Source of the DNA: Bryum argenteum
Lineage: Eukaryota; Streptophyta; Bryopsida; Bryales; Bryaceae
Assembly (NCBI GenBank): GCA_037043015.1
Contig: CM073322.1
Location: 9,187,601-9,251,600, forward strand
Direction of reading: 5' to 3'
DNA: 64,000 bases
A program made the position numbers and the translations under genes. The notes under the pieces were generated by a model. That model ran no database searches and was not told the DNA's origin. It saw nothing but the letters and a program-made list of their open reading frames with translations. Positions within the stretch are counted from its first letter, which is position 1, and each line of letters begins with the position of its first letter. Positions 11,896 through 23,121 of this stretch are shown here, one piece after another.

Positions 11896-13060
11896 CTCTG
11901 TAAAGTGGTGGGCTGTCATAGAAAACGGCAGAGTTAGTATGTTAAATTGGGGACTAGAGGATGGCCATAATATGGAATAGTGTTGTAGAATATGCAGCGT
12001 ACTCTGTTCTCAAAATGGCACATAAATTTTTGCCCAAGTTAAGGCATGTGAGGGTCGACACCGTCTACTTTTAATCACCTGCTGGGAGTTCATTGTCTAA
12101 TGATTAACGAGCTCCACTTTATCGACTGGAGCTGACGGATGAATATAAAAAATGAATGCAAGATGCTTGGGGATTTGAAACAGTACAGTACGTAATGATA
12201 GCTTTGGTTTCGAAGCGTACGTCAGAAGTGGGTGCAGAGCAAGTAGTGAGTGGCCGAGGATTGCTGGAAGAGTGCATGGCAGTGGGTGAAGGAGCATGGA
12301 AGTCGGCAGCTTGACGATAAAATGGTTGTCGTTACCTCTGCACGATGTTGACGTCGGTGGTTTCGCAAGCAGTTGCGTTCCTTTGGTGCAGCCCACCTGG
12401 TTTGGTTGCGACCACTTTTGGCGGCGGTAGTTCCTCGTTCTTCTTTTACCTCCCGTGTGAATAGACGGACGGCGCTTTTGCTTTTAGGCGTGGCAGTTAG
12501 AGTGAATGAATGTTTTCAGTCGTTCGATCTTACTGATATATTGTTTTGCCAGTAAATGAGTAGATCTTGTTGATAAAGTATATGGCAAGGATGATTTAAG
12601 TGAAGCTCTTTTACTCATAAAGTAAGGACTTCGATAATACATTGATTATGACTCAAAACAATATGTATAATTAACGACAAGGGGCTCTTGAATTCCCATG
12701 GAATCTGAACATTGTAATCGTGAGGTTTTTTCATTTTCTTTTGTTTTAAACAATCGATGTTTTATTGATTGAGGAACAATACATCTGGATTCATATGCCT
12801 AGACTAACTACAACTTTCAAAAGAAAAATAAATAAATAAATCAATTGAGGTTTATGTGGAGGGGTAGGGAGATGTGCAAGTGAGCTGGGAGTATGAATCT
12901 CAACCAAAGTTAGAAGAAGGTGCAAACTGAAGGTGGTGGACTAAGTCACTAAAGGGTATGCTCAACCCTCCTTCTAGACAATGGTTGGCAACCACTATTC
13001 ATCAAAGCTATATAGTGCATAATGCATGAGGAATATAGGAAAATATAAGTTTAGGGTAGA
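11896..13060. other. Intergenic DNA, no gene seen
   Basis: No domain-bearing frame is present. A frame near 12373-12555 is short and lacks similarity to anything recognised. Confidence 0.45.
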
Positions 13061-13189
13061 GGGTTTGGAATGGGTTTGAGGGTTTGGAATGGGTTTGAGG
13101 GTTTGGAATGGGTTTGAGGGTTTGGAATGGGTTTGAGGGTTTGGAATGGGTTTGAGGGTTTGGAATGGGTTTGAGGGTTTGGAATGGGT
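13061..13189. repeat. Minisatellite, 19-bp unit x ~7
   Basis: Seven near-identical copies of GGTTTGGAATGGGTTTGAG occur head to tail. The G-rich, T-rich strand is reminiscent of degenerate telomere-like repeats (TTTAGGG appears just upstream), but the unit is not telomeric. Confidence 0.9.
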
Positions 13190-13506
13190 ATCGGAGATAT
13201 CAATGTCGCATGGTGAAGAAAGAAAGAAATAATAAATAACAATAAAATAATAAAACAAAAAACAAAAATCTCTTCCTAATTTGGCCCCGTGTAGCTGTAT
13301 TGTGTTCCAGTGGCTGATAACCATCATAATTGTAAAATTGTACTGTTAGAACCCATCCCCAGCTTGATGCCAAGGAAATAACTACCTTTATGAGCCACCT
13401 TACAAGTTATACTCCTAAAAAGTATTGTGTTATGATACTCTAGGTATCATAACCTCAGTCCAGGAGCAGATTGCAGAGGTGGCGCACTTCCATTGCGTGT
13501 CTGGAG

Positions 13507-13771
13507 GGGTGAGGGTTCGCAGTAGCTACCAAGAGGATGAGAAAGTGCCACCCCATCCTCCCTCCCATCCCTGGAATTTTAATTTGAACCCCCCCAAGGC
13601 CATTTTTGATGATTTTGAATTGAATGGGCCTGCGGCCCCAAATTACTCGAGGAGCCTACTCCTTGGCAATTTAAACCAATACACTAAAAAATTAGGGGGC
13701 TCCTTTACCCCTCCCCATCCAACGCTCATCCTCATCTTCATCCTCTTGGTAGCTGCTGCGAACCCTTAGGT
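13507..13771. mobile_element. Mutator-like MITE, copy 1 (9-bp target duplication)
   Basis: This is a 265-bp element. Its ends form an inverted repeat of about 30 bp, the left reading GAGGGTTCGCAGTAGCTACC and the right its near-complement. The 9-mer TGTCTGGAG flanks it exactly on both sides (13498-13506 and 13772-13780). A 9-bp duplication with TIRs is the mark of Mutator-like elements. It is non-coding. Confidence 0.82.
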
Positions 13772-14099
13772 TGTCTGGAGGCTGGTTATTTCCCATAATC
13801 AACTCCTTCTTTGTGATAATTAACAGAACCTTCCTTGTGGTTTTGACTTACAAACACCTCCACCATCGACCATCACCATCAGCAGTTCACAAATTGCTGC
13901 CTATAGTCCACCCAACTATTGTGGGAGGTCCTTGGACCTTGTTGTATGGGTACCTCAAAATCCTTTCAATTGGGGATACTATGTCAAGTATCTTCAAGGC
14001 ACTTGTAACTAGGCTAGAAACTAGCGTTGTTATATAGTGTCCACCCTCGAGAGGGGGAAGTAGTATTGTTCCAATTTCTTCTTGTCTGGTGGCCATTGA

Positions 14100-14190
14100 G
14101 ATATGAGCAGGGATATGAGCATTACAAACGGACACTTCATTCACACCGGCCCCTTAGAAAGGACCGGAGTTTCTATCTCTATCTTCACAA
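14100..14190 (+). repeat. Dispersed repeat with a GC-rich hairpin, copy 1
   Basis: A ~70-bp block running from GCATTACAAACGGACACTTC through CCGGCCCCTTAGAAAGG to GTTTCTATCT is found again, with few differences, near 62560-62630. The core can fold as a small hairpin. The family is unknown and could be the end of a SINE or MITE. Confidence 0.6.
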
Positions 14191-14740
14191 ATTTCTGCTA
14201 TTCAGTTATTTTCTGCTGATGGCGGTACTGGGTTGCTGGTATGCAGTGAAGGTCGCGTAATGTACTAATTAAACACAGAGCATCCTCGATCAAAAAATTT
14301 AATCCCTTCCCTTACATTCGCTGCTTCTCTAGAACGTTCGTTTAATTAAAGCCATGTTCAGCACATCTTTGATCCCATTGACAAAACAAAACGCTTTGTG
14401 ATTGATGTAAATAAACGTGAATTGGAGTGCCAGGAAGTTTTATCAATCGATCCGATCTAGTGCTGTGCATTCTAGCTCATCGAGATTCCCATGTCAAGCA
14501 CACAACGTCACACATGCGATCCAAGACGTACTACAATAAGTTCGAATGCAACTATGACTTCCCTGCACACATGATTAATGACTTGCTCATCTTTGTCAGG
14601 CTAGGCTTGCACGAACTTTGAGGTCGAAGATCGAAGGTCGAAACGATGATCGATGATGGTCGATGATTGATAATTGAAGGACTGCAGTTAAGTCCGGCAA
14701 TGGTCAGGAGGCTCTGGTCATTAGAAAATACCAATGGGCA

Positions 14741-14955
14741 GGGTAAGCGTTCGTAGCAACTACCAAGGAGAATGGAGGAGGGGTAATGAGCCCCTAATTT
14801 TTTGATGTATAGACATTAAATGCCATGGAGTAGGTTTTCAAGGGTAATTTAGGGTCGCAGACCTCAAATTTAAATTCTAAATTATCAAAATGGCCTTGGG
14901 GAGGTTCCCACGAATTCTAGGGTGCCTCCTTGGTAGCTGCTACGAACACTTACCC
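14741..14955. mobile_element. Mutator-like MITE, copy 2 (inverted relative to copy 1)
   Basis: This 215-bp element belongs to the same family as 13507-13771 but in opposite orientation. Shared internal blocks include AATGGCCTTGGGG and CCCCTAATTTTTT. Its termini are GGGTAAGCGTTCGTAGC and the complement. It is flanked by CAATGGGCA (14732-14740) and CAATGAGCA (14956-14964), a 9-bp duplication with one mismatch. Confidence 0.8.
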
Positions 14956-15148
14956 CAATGAGCACTACCTAGTACTTCATTGCTCCCGCAGTTCGGTACG
15001 TACCGCCCCATCGGTAATTTATCATAATCACATCGGTTATTTCTCATAATCAGAGCCTGCCCGACCATTACCTAGTCCATTATGTTACTCGTATGTGAGT
15101 TGGATAAAGGATCCTCTATCATGGTTTACAAGATAGACCCATCATCCC

Positions 15149-15394
15149 CAATTCCGTTAAAATGGCATTATGCCGCTAAAATGGCACCCCTCAACTTTCT
15201 GAACTGCAGTTCAAAAACAATGTGATATAGAGAATTTGAAGGTGATATTATGAAAAATGAGTGACAATGTCCATAAAGGAGTGATATTATCAAAAAAGTG
15301 TGATATTATAGAATACCACTCCATGTGAGCGCATATGTACTAAGATTTGGTGTGACAAAATGGCATGTGGCATAGTGCCATTTTAACAGAATTG
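15149..15394. mobile_element. TIR element, 246 bp, family unassigned
   Basis: The outer ~26 bp on each side are inverted copies with two mismatches, starting CAATTC(C/T)GTTAAAATGGCA. The interior is non-coding. No convincing target duplication was seen, so no superfamily is given. Confidence 0.65.
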
Positions 15395-15679
15395 AGACCT
15401 GTTCATCGCAAAATAACATGGTTCTAGGATTTGAGTACTGTCTTTCTCATTTTCCAAGCATATTTACAAGGATTATTTTCTAAAATTTGGGGACTTGGAA
15501 TTTTTGAAAAAAATATACTAACGAAAGTCACGAATACTTGAGTTCACGTTTCCATCGTTCATTTTTTGTTGGATCTAATTTGATTTTTGAGGTATTAGCA
15601 ATTTTCATCATTTTTGCATCATGCATATTACCAGCCCTGGGGTCCAACCGTCCAAGACAGAAAGACGTTTTTGGATTTG

Positions 15680-16655
15680 TAGTGAGAAAAATTTCATTAC
15701 TGCCAACTTTGAAAGTCTATCGAGAGCTCAAAATTGGTATTTTACCACAAAAGTCTACTAAAGACTTTCCTTTGATTGAATTACATTTATGCCAAATTTC
15801 AAGGCCGGAAGATTCACAATAAAAGATTATTCAAAATATACCAACATCAGTAGTTGTGGAAATTTTTTCACCGCTACCAACTTGAGAGCGTACCAAAGAT
15901 TGAGGTTTTTTATTTTTTTTGTCCATGAAATTCTTGGAACAAAAAGCTCTTTAGATGAACAACATGTGATGATAATTTCAAGGCCAAAAGATTGATACAA
16001 AGGAAGAAATGTGCAATCTACCAACATGTGTAATAGTGGGACACAATGGGGGAAACCATGTCATTGCTTACCAACTTTGACACCCTCTCATTACTGTCAT
16101 TAGTTTTAAATTATTATTTTTTGTATAAATATTTTGACCTTGGAATTTGGCATGAGTGTTGTTGTTATAAAGAGCATGTTGTGCCAAAAATGTCATGGTC
16201 GAAATATTTATACCAAAAATAATAATTTAGAACTGATGAGAGGGTGTCAAAGTTGGTAAGCAATGAAATAATTTCCGCCATTGTTTCCCACAACTACACA
16301 TGTTGGTAGATTGTGGATTTCTTTTCTTGTATTAATCTTTTGGCGTTGAATTTTTTATCTTATATTATTACCCCAAAGAGGTTTTCGTTCAAAGAATTTC
16401 ATGGCAAAAAAACAAAAAATCAATCTTTCCGACTATCCGAGGCTGTCAAAGTTGGCAACAATGAAAAATATTCCACAGCACCGGTGTTGATAGATTTGAA
16501 ATAAAGTTTTTTGTGACTCTTCCGGCCTTTAATTTGGCATACACGTACTTAACTTCAAGACAAGTCTTCGATAAAAATTTCGTTGTAAAATACCAATTTT
16601 TGAGCTCTTACGAGGCTTTCAAAGTTTGCTTGTGTAGTGAAGGGAGAATCAATAT
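15680..16655. repeat. Giant imperfect palindrome (~480-bp arms) built of repeated modules
   Basis: The left arm (about 15680-16150) is the reverse complement of the right arm (about 16185-16655), centred near 16165. Matching pairs include ACCAACTTTGACACCCTCTC at about 16078 with its complement near 16250. Others are CCATGAAATTCTT at about 15925 with its complement near 16395, and GGTATTTTACCACAAAAG at about 15737 with its complement near 16600. Each arm also repeats itself about every 190 bp around an ACCAACTTTGA motif. No coding frame is supported. It resembles a foldback element or long hairpin-RNA locus. Confidence 0.8.
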
Positions 16656-17760
16656 TATTGTGAGAGATTACACTGCTAAATTAGAAGTTTAGTGAAAGAA
16701 ATGAAAGCAGTAAAAAAAAAGGGAGGAAATGACAATTCTACCATGGCTAGCCTTTGCCAGTTTGTTGGCTTCCTCTTCCCTAGTGAAGTTCTCTTGTAGT
16801 CTTCTCCTTTAGATGTTGAGACTACAAGCAACCAAGACTTCTCAAAACATATTCTACTGCCTTCAATTCTTATGTGACACATTCACCATTTGCCTCTTAC
16901 GACCATGTCCTTGGCCAAGCGCTCTTGACCAAACACATGCCTTCTCTACCGTAGTATAAATCTGCCCTAATTACACTATATAACTCTACATGTCATAGTT
17001 ACTATCTACAAACTCTTTATTCACACTACGATGTAAAACCCGTACTTCCTTCTAGTTAGAATCAAATATCAACGATCTTAATTTGTAGCCTCATGATGTT
17101 CGATTCCTAGAATTATCTCCATTTAGGAAGACCATCACATTGTCAAAATCAGCAGTCGGTTTTATAATTCAATAAACAGTTTCTCCAACAATTCTGGGTG
17201 ACAACAGAAAAACACCCATCTAATTTAGGATAACTCATTTTCCACGAGGATCTTAAAAAGTATATTTTTCAGCTAATAGTGCCGAAGATTTATTTAGTCC
17301 GTCTCAGGTGGCGGGTTCCCACATTCACTGGAGCGGTTATGTCGGGTAAAAGCAGTTTTTGCCACTTGGACCCTTTTGTAGCATCTGATAATTAGAGTGA
17401 AAAGCAATATCAGATCCCCATCATTAACCATCTTTTTGTTATTATGGAAGTTTCTCGGTATCGATGTTTGTATTCCCTTTAGAAATTTAATGTTTCGAAG
17501 GTGTTCAATCTATCAAATTATATGGTGATGAGTAGTGTGAGAAGATATTGAGCTTTTCAAACACGTCCGTGCGGGGTTTGATGGTGTCACTCATGTATTT
17601 TTGGTGCACTTGAAACAAAGCTTAGTAAACACTAGTTACAAGATGAATAAGTGAAATTATTTTCCTCATTCCACATGATACTTAAAAGTATCATGAGTTA
17701 TTATGTGAATCTAGGCTTGATCATGCATCTCATTACCAACATTTCTTGTTTAAGTTTGGC
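16656..17760. other. Intergenic DNA, no gene seen
   Basis: AT-rich sequence without a supported coding frame. Confidence 0.45.
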
Positions 17761-17769
17761 AAATGGTCA

Positions 17770-18090
17770 CACTAACTGTCGATGGCGTGAGCCAAAGATC
17801 TCTTGTCTATGCGTGGCAAATGATGTCTATGCGTCATTGCGTCGCGCCAAAGATCTCTTGTTTATGCGTGGCAAATGATGTTTATGCGTGGCAAATGATC
17901 ACGCTAACTGTCAATGGCGTGAACACTGTCAATGGCGTGAACACTTTGGCTCACCACAACGTTCCGACTTGCAAGCTAGTGGGAGTAGCCCTTCTGGCTC
18001 ACCACAACGTTCCGACCTGCAAGCTAGTGGGAGTCGCCCTTCTGGCTCACCACAACGTTCCGACTTGTAAGCTAGTAGGAGTCGCCCTTC
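17770..18090. repeat. Compound tandem repeats (short units, then 48-bp unit x3)
   Basis: The left half repeats short blocks such as CAAAGATCTCTTGT and GCGTGGCAAATGATG. From about 17946 a 48-bp unit containing CTCACCACAACGTTCCGA and AAGCTAGTGGGAGT occurs three times. The 48-bp period keeps frames open by chance, and no gene is inferred. Confidence 0.85.
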
Positions 18091-19518
18091 TCTTGTCGTT
18101 TTCCGCACCTCCGTGGTCTTTGATGATTTACTATGTGATGTAGCAATTTACTCTATGATGTAGCGATTTGATTTGATTTGTGATGCATCGCGAAGGAAAT
18201 CACGACAAGCGGAAGAAAAACCTAGAGCTACTTGACTAAGACCCGGCATGATCAAGTACCATGCCCATGAGCTATGGGGAGTGGCACAAGGATGATAAAG
18301 TATTACATATCCTTACTGGAGGTTGAATATTATATGTGATTTCCTGGAGATTCTCTTGTTGTGAATCCAATGCGGATCAAACTCACTCCCGTGTACTGTA
18401 AAGTCAACCAATCCAAATGGAACTTTTGGCATTTGTACGTAAACACGTGTACATGTTTTGTCCTTGAGGGAGGTCGTCCACTTATTCCAAATTGTCAAAA
18501 GGTGAATTTCAAAACTTAGAAATGGAAAAATGTTAAATCTGATGTCCAGAAGTATGCGCTGAGAAGATCGAGGGTGTGTCACAACTTCGGGCATACTGGT
18601 CGAGGACACACGATAAAATTTCGAGGGAAAGAAAACTCCGAAATCATCAATTGCTTGTTCGTTGCTGCTCAGAAAGCGATAAGAAATCTTATACAGTGAC
18701 ACCATTTTTGAAGACCACATATTTGTTTTGGGCAAACAGTCCCCATTATCCACAAACTTTCATAGAAAAATCATCGAATCCACACCGGCAGCTTGTACAA
18801 ACTATCAAATTCCGATTCTAGATCAATGGTCTCTCTTACATGTTATGCCAATATTTTATGAACACCTTGGAGGAGGGTTGGATGAACCCACTGCATTGAT
18901 CGATTGAAATGTTTACAACTCTATTTTTGAGGATGAACTAATTAGCGTAACCAGTGCGGTGAGCACTGTAAAGCACCGAAGCACGTTGCGGCAAAGTGGG
19001 CCTGGTGCTGTCACTGATTGCACGTCGACACCGCAAACCCAGCGCTCCACTCGCGGGATGAAATCATCCGCGGCAACAAAATAAGATCGCAGTAAACAAC
19101 TCCTAGTAATCCTTGGACGCGTCCAACGCTTGGCTTCTAGGGCTCTAAAGCTCTAGCTGCTACTATCCCGGAATGGTAGCCGCGCGAAGGCCCCATTTCC
19201 GCATCTCTCACTCCCAGAGTTCGTCAACTTCATTCCAAAAAACTGATACTCTGCTGAGAGAGATTGCTCCTCAATCCTTCTCGGCATCTCACTAACTAGA
19301 TCTGCACAGTAGATTCATTTCTTCGAGCTCGCAGTTTTCAAGACAAAAGTGGATTTCGACTGTATCAAAAGTTGTTAAGGGTGTGGTCGATAACGGATTG
19401 TGAGATAGCGAGCTTGTGGTTTCGGAAAGGATCGTGAAGGGCAAGTTGGTGTTACTTGGAAACTAGCTACCATGTGCTTCTTCGTTAACAAGGACGGTGG
19501 AGGAGACTAGTGCGAACA
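18091..19518. other. Intergenic DNA upstream of the second receptor kinase
   Basis: A 146-codon minus-strand frame at 18313-18753 has no recognised domain. The 19.1-19.5 kb part is more GC-balanced and probably holds the promoter and leader of the gene at 19519. Confidence 0.45.
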
Positions 19519-22113
19519 ATGGCTTCAATGGCGCGAGTCTTGTGCGTCTACTTTCTGTTTCTAGCACTTCACTGCAGATTCTCAGAGGCCGTGAATGCTG
19601 AAGGTAAAGCGTTGCAAGCTTTTCAGCTTCGCTTGGACGACCCACTTGGCGCTTTGAGGAATTGGAATGGCTCAGATAAGACTCCGTGCAAATGGACAGG
19701 CGTCGGTTGCGACAACGTCACTTCCGTCGTTACCAGCATGTAAGCTAATAGAACTGCAGATGTCAGTTTTTTGAATGTAACGAATTCAACCGTATTCGTC
19801 ATCTTACAGTGGGTTTTTGATTGCAGCAACCTCCCATTCATGAACCTCACTGGCACTATTGCTCCTCAGTTGGCATCTCTGAAGCACTTGGAAAGATTGT
19901 AAGCTCCACTCCCTTCTCACTTCCTAGCTTTCTCATTCTTCATTCATTTCACTTATGTTCGCTTGATTCGCAACAGGTCGCTGAACCAGAACAACTTTGT
20001 GGGAAACATTCCGCAGTCATTCCGCAATCTGACGAGCTTGACGGTCTTGTAAGTGTCACATTTCATTTCATCGCACTTTTGAAGGCTGCATCTGCATTTT
20101 AGGGTTTCGACTGGGACTGAAGTTGTGGTACTCATTTCTGTTACCAGGAATTTGCGTAACAACTCAATAACTGGGGATATTCCTTCCGAGATTGGCGTTC
20201 TGAAGAACCTTGGGTACCTGGACTTAGCAGGCAATATGCTGGAAGGCCCGATTCCGGAAAGCTTCACGAACTTGACGAGATTGTATTTCTTGTAAGCCCT
20301 ACTCACGGCCATGGTCACCATACTGGCACAAGTGCAAAAGATCTTTGTATCACTGTCTCTATCAGATTCTGAAAGTCTCCACAATGTTTCAACAAGTGCT
20401 TCAACACTGGTTTTGCACTATTGTGGTGCCGTCTTGCAATATAGGATGTTTCGTTCTGGGGTATTCATGTTGAACAAGTGCGTCTTTCTTCTGCAGCGAT
20501 GTGTCTTACAATCAACTTACTGGGAAAGTGCCCGAGGGAGCTCTGTCGCGCTTCAACATCAACTCGTAAGTCCCGGCCATCGCTCACGCTCACTGCAACA
20601 TCACATTTTTCGGAGAGATTTATGCTCGAGGTTGCATCATGGCAGGTACCTAGGGAACAGCGGATTGTGTGGGAGTCTCACTTTAGGACTGCAAGCTTGT
20701 TCGCTGTCTCCAGTCGTTGCTCCCGTGGCTGCTCCGTCGATAGAACCAGTTGCTGCTCCAGGTATGCGCATATACATTCTTTCCAGTGTTGGATACCGAT
20801 AAGTTTGTTGGCTGTCGCATACTGATATGAGCTTGGTGTGTGCAGTGAGCGGCAAAAAGAAGGCGGCACTGACCTTGGTGCAGATCGTGCTTCTGTCTGT
20901 GGGGTTGTTTCTCGGGTTTAAGTTCATCATTGCCGCGTTAGCGATAATCCGGTGGATGAGGAAGGACAGCACGATCGAAATCAATCTCGGAGCAGGTTCG
21001 TATTGTTACAGTATCTTATTGAAGGGGATCAATGAGTGCGAGTGGATTGAGTTTCTGATGATGTGGGTTTCGTGGTCTTGGGCAGGTGGGAAGATTGTCA
21101 TGTTTCAAGGTGGCAAGGTGGTGCCAACGTCGAAGGAGATGCTGAAGGCGCTGCGCCAGGTTCGCAAGAAAGACATCATCGGAGAAGGCGGCTACGGCGT
21201 CGTGTACAAGCTACAAGTGAACCAGCACCCGACCTTGGCAGTGAAGAAGCTGAGGACGTGTTTGGAGTCGGAACGAAGCTTCGAAAACGAGTTGGATACG
21301 CTCGGAACTGTGAAGCACCGGAACCTCGTGAAACTCAAGGGCTTTTGCTCCGCCCCGAACGTCAAGCTCTTGATCTACGAATATCTCCCTAACGGCAACC
21401 TCGACCAGCTCCTCCATGGTGAGAAAGAGGACAGCTGCGTGGTGGTGGACTGGATGATCAGATACAAGGTAGCCTTGGGAGTGGCGCGCGGCCTAGCCTA
21501 CTTACACCAGGGATGCGACCCACGAATAGTCCACGGCGACGTTTCGTCGACCAACATTCTCCTCGACGACGATTTCGAGCCCTACCTCTCAGACTTCGGT
21601 CTCGCGAAGCTAGTAGCAAGCACCGACACACACGTCACAGTCACCGTAGGCGGAACCTTCGGTTACGTAGCTCCAGAATTTGTGAAATCCGGGAAAGCAA
21701 CAGACAAAGTGGACGCGTACAGCTACGGCGTGATCCTGCTTGAGCTTCTGAGCGGGCGAAGAGCTGTGGACGAATCGATGCCAGATGATTTTGCGAACCT
21801 AGCAGCCTGGGCCAGATCGCTCCACAGCGACAGCCGCGCCATGGAGATCGTGGAGAAGCAGTTGAGAGACTCCGTAAGTAGCGTGGAGCTCGATCTCATG
21901 CTCGAAGTCGCCTGCCACTGCGTCTCCCTCAACCCAATGGATCGACCCTCGATGTCTAAAGTTGTCGAGACTCTCGAGCTTCTTTCGGAGTCTGGATTCA
22001 CGCCGTCCCAAAGCTCCGTGAGAACCTCCCAGGACCATTCGGGACGATCGGACAACTTGAAATCGGAATCGTTCGTGCCTGGATCCAAGTACTATGGCCT
22101 TGATCCTTCGTAA
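19519..22113 (+). CDS. LRR receptor-like kinase with HGD (non-RD) catalytic loop
   Basis: Eight exons join in phase to 623 residues: 19519-19739, 19827-19898, 19977-20048, 20148-20291, 20497-20565, 20646-20761, 20846-20995 and 21086-22113. The order is a signal peptide (VLCVYFLFLALHC), an LRR cap ending TPCKWTGVGC, about five LRRs split at phase-2 introns of 72 or 144 bp, an Ala/Pro linker, a TM helix (VQIVLLSVGLFLGFKFIIAA) and a kinase. The kinase has GEGGYGVVYK, LAVKKL, VHGDVSSTNILL, SDFGLAKL and APEF. The catalytic loop reads HGD where RD kinases have HRD, but the aspartate, lysine and DFG are kept, so activity is possible. Introns are only about 78-205 bp. Intron positions match the kinase at 8525, suggesting common ancestry. 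The ATG at 19519 begins a good signal peptide. Confidence 0.88.
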
Positions 22114-23117
22114 TCTCACGATTCGGTTGTAATTGTATGATATGGCGAACCCGCCGAGGATGCATGCATGCATGTTGTACAATATTATTAGAGACTGAGC
22201 CAAAACGAAGGTTCTTTATCTGGTTTCTTTTGGAAACCAGTGACATTGTCACTGCAATACTTCTAGAACATGTTACAGTAACATCATAGTTTTCCGTTTC
22301 TTCCATCAAATTTATCAATGACTTCAGTTTTTTGATTTGGTCATCTTTTTGTGTATCAAGCAATTATGCGTCTGCTCCATTTGTTCCGTTTTTTATTTTC
22401 TCGAAGTAACTCTTCATTGAAACTACTCGTCAATGATGTTGTGTACGATCAATGCAAAGCATCTCTGTGATGATGCTTTGCTTTGACGAGTATGCACCAC
22501 CCCACATGGTACGTCGTCGTCGGTGGGTTGAGCATACGACCGACCCTTCGTTACTCGATGTGCTTTTAAATATCAATATATAACGAGCTTGAACACGAGG
22601 GTATAATCTTTTCTACAAAAGCAAGTTTAGAAGCGCGTGTGACTCGAGCTAAACTCCCATTTCTCAAAATCAGTGAATGTTACTATTATAACAAAATGCG
22701 TGTTACATCAGAATTTGGGATGACAGTCACATTGTAATCCTTAAATGCCAAAGCCTAGAAACAGAAGTTTTTCGTAAGTGTCATAAATGAAAATGAAGAC
22801 GGTCTATCTAGATCTTAATTGTACAATCTCGTAATAAAATTGTTCTAGGTTGTGTGAATTATCTTTTGAGTTATGAGGCCTCATAGATTGCACAATCGCA
22901 ACTTATTAGTACTCAAAAAGTTAACATACCATGATAGAAATAAACTATGGTGGATGCACGTTTGGACAACCCATAGTACCCAAAAAGTGGTAAAAGTCGA
23001 CAAGATTTAGAATCCAATAAGTTGAGTACCGGATGCTATTTTTAAGAAGTAAAGAAGGTGGCAGAGAGCAGAGCCTTGCAAATAAAGGGGGCACTAGAGT
23101 CAACTTTAACTTTGATG
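22114..23117. other. 3' flank and intergenic DNA
   Basis: The first ~150 bp are probably 3' UTR (AATATTATTAG near 22182). No other gene is seen. A small hairpin (GCAAAGCATC ... GATGCTTTGC) lies near 22455. Confidence 0.4.
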
Positions 23118-23121
23118 TTAA

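Noticed and set aside
13051-13327. Proline/threonine-rich minus-strand frame over the 19-bp repeat
   Set aside because: It is the translation of the minisatellite; the flanking frame has no domain.
13507-14955. Possibility that the two MITEs are ends of one large element
   Set aside because: Each has its own complete pair of TIRs and its own distinct 9-bp flanking duplication.
17763-18143. 126-codon frame with a repeated HHNVPTCKLVGVALL segment
   Set aside because: Translation of a 48-bp tandem repeat, not a gene.
18313-18753. 146-codon minus-strand frame
   Set aside because: No domain recognised, composition like the surrounding DNA, and no supporting splice or start context.
21723-22203. 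Long minus-strand frames opposite the receptor kinase
   Set aside because: Shadows of the kinase coding strand.
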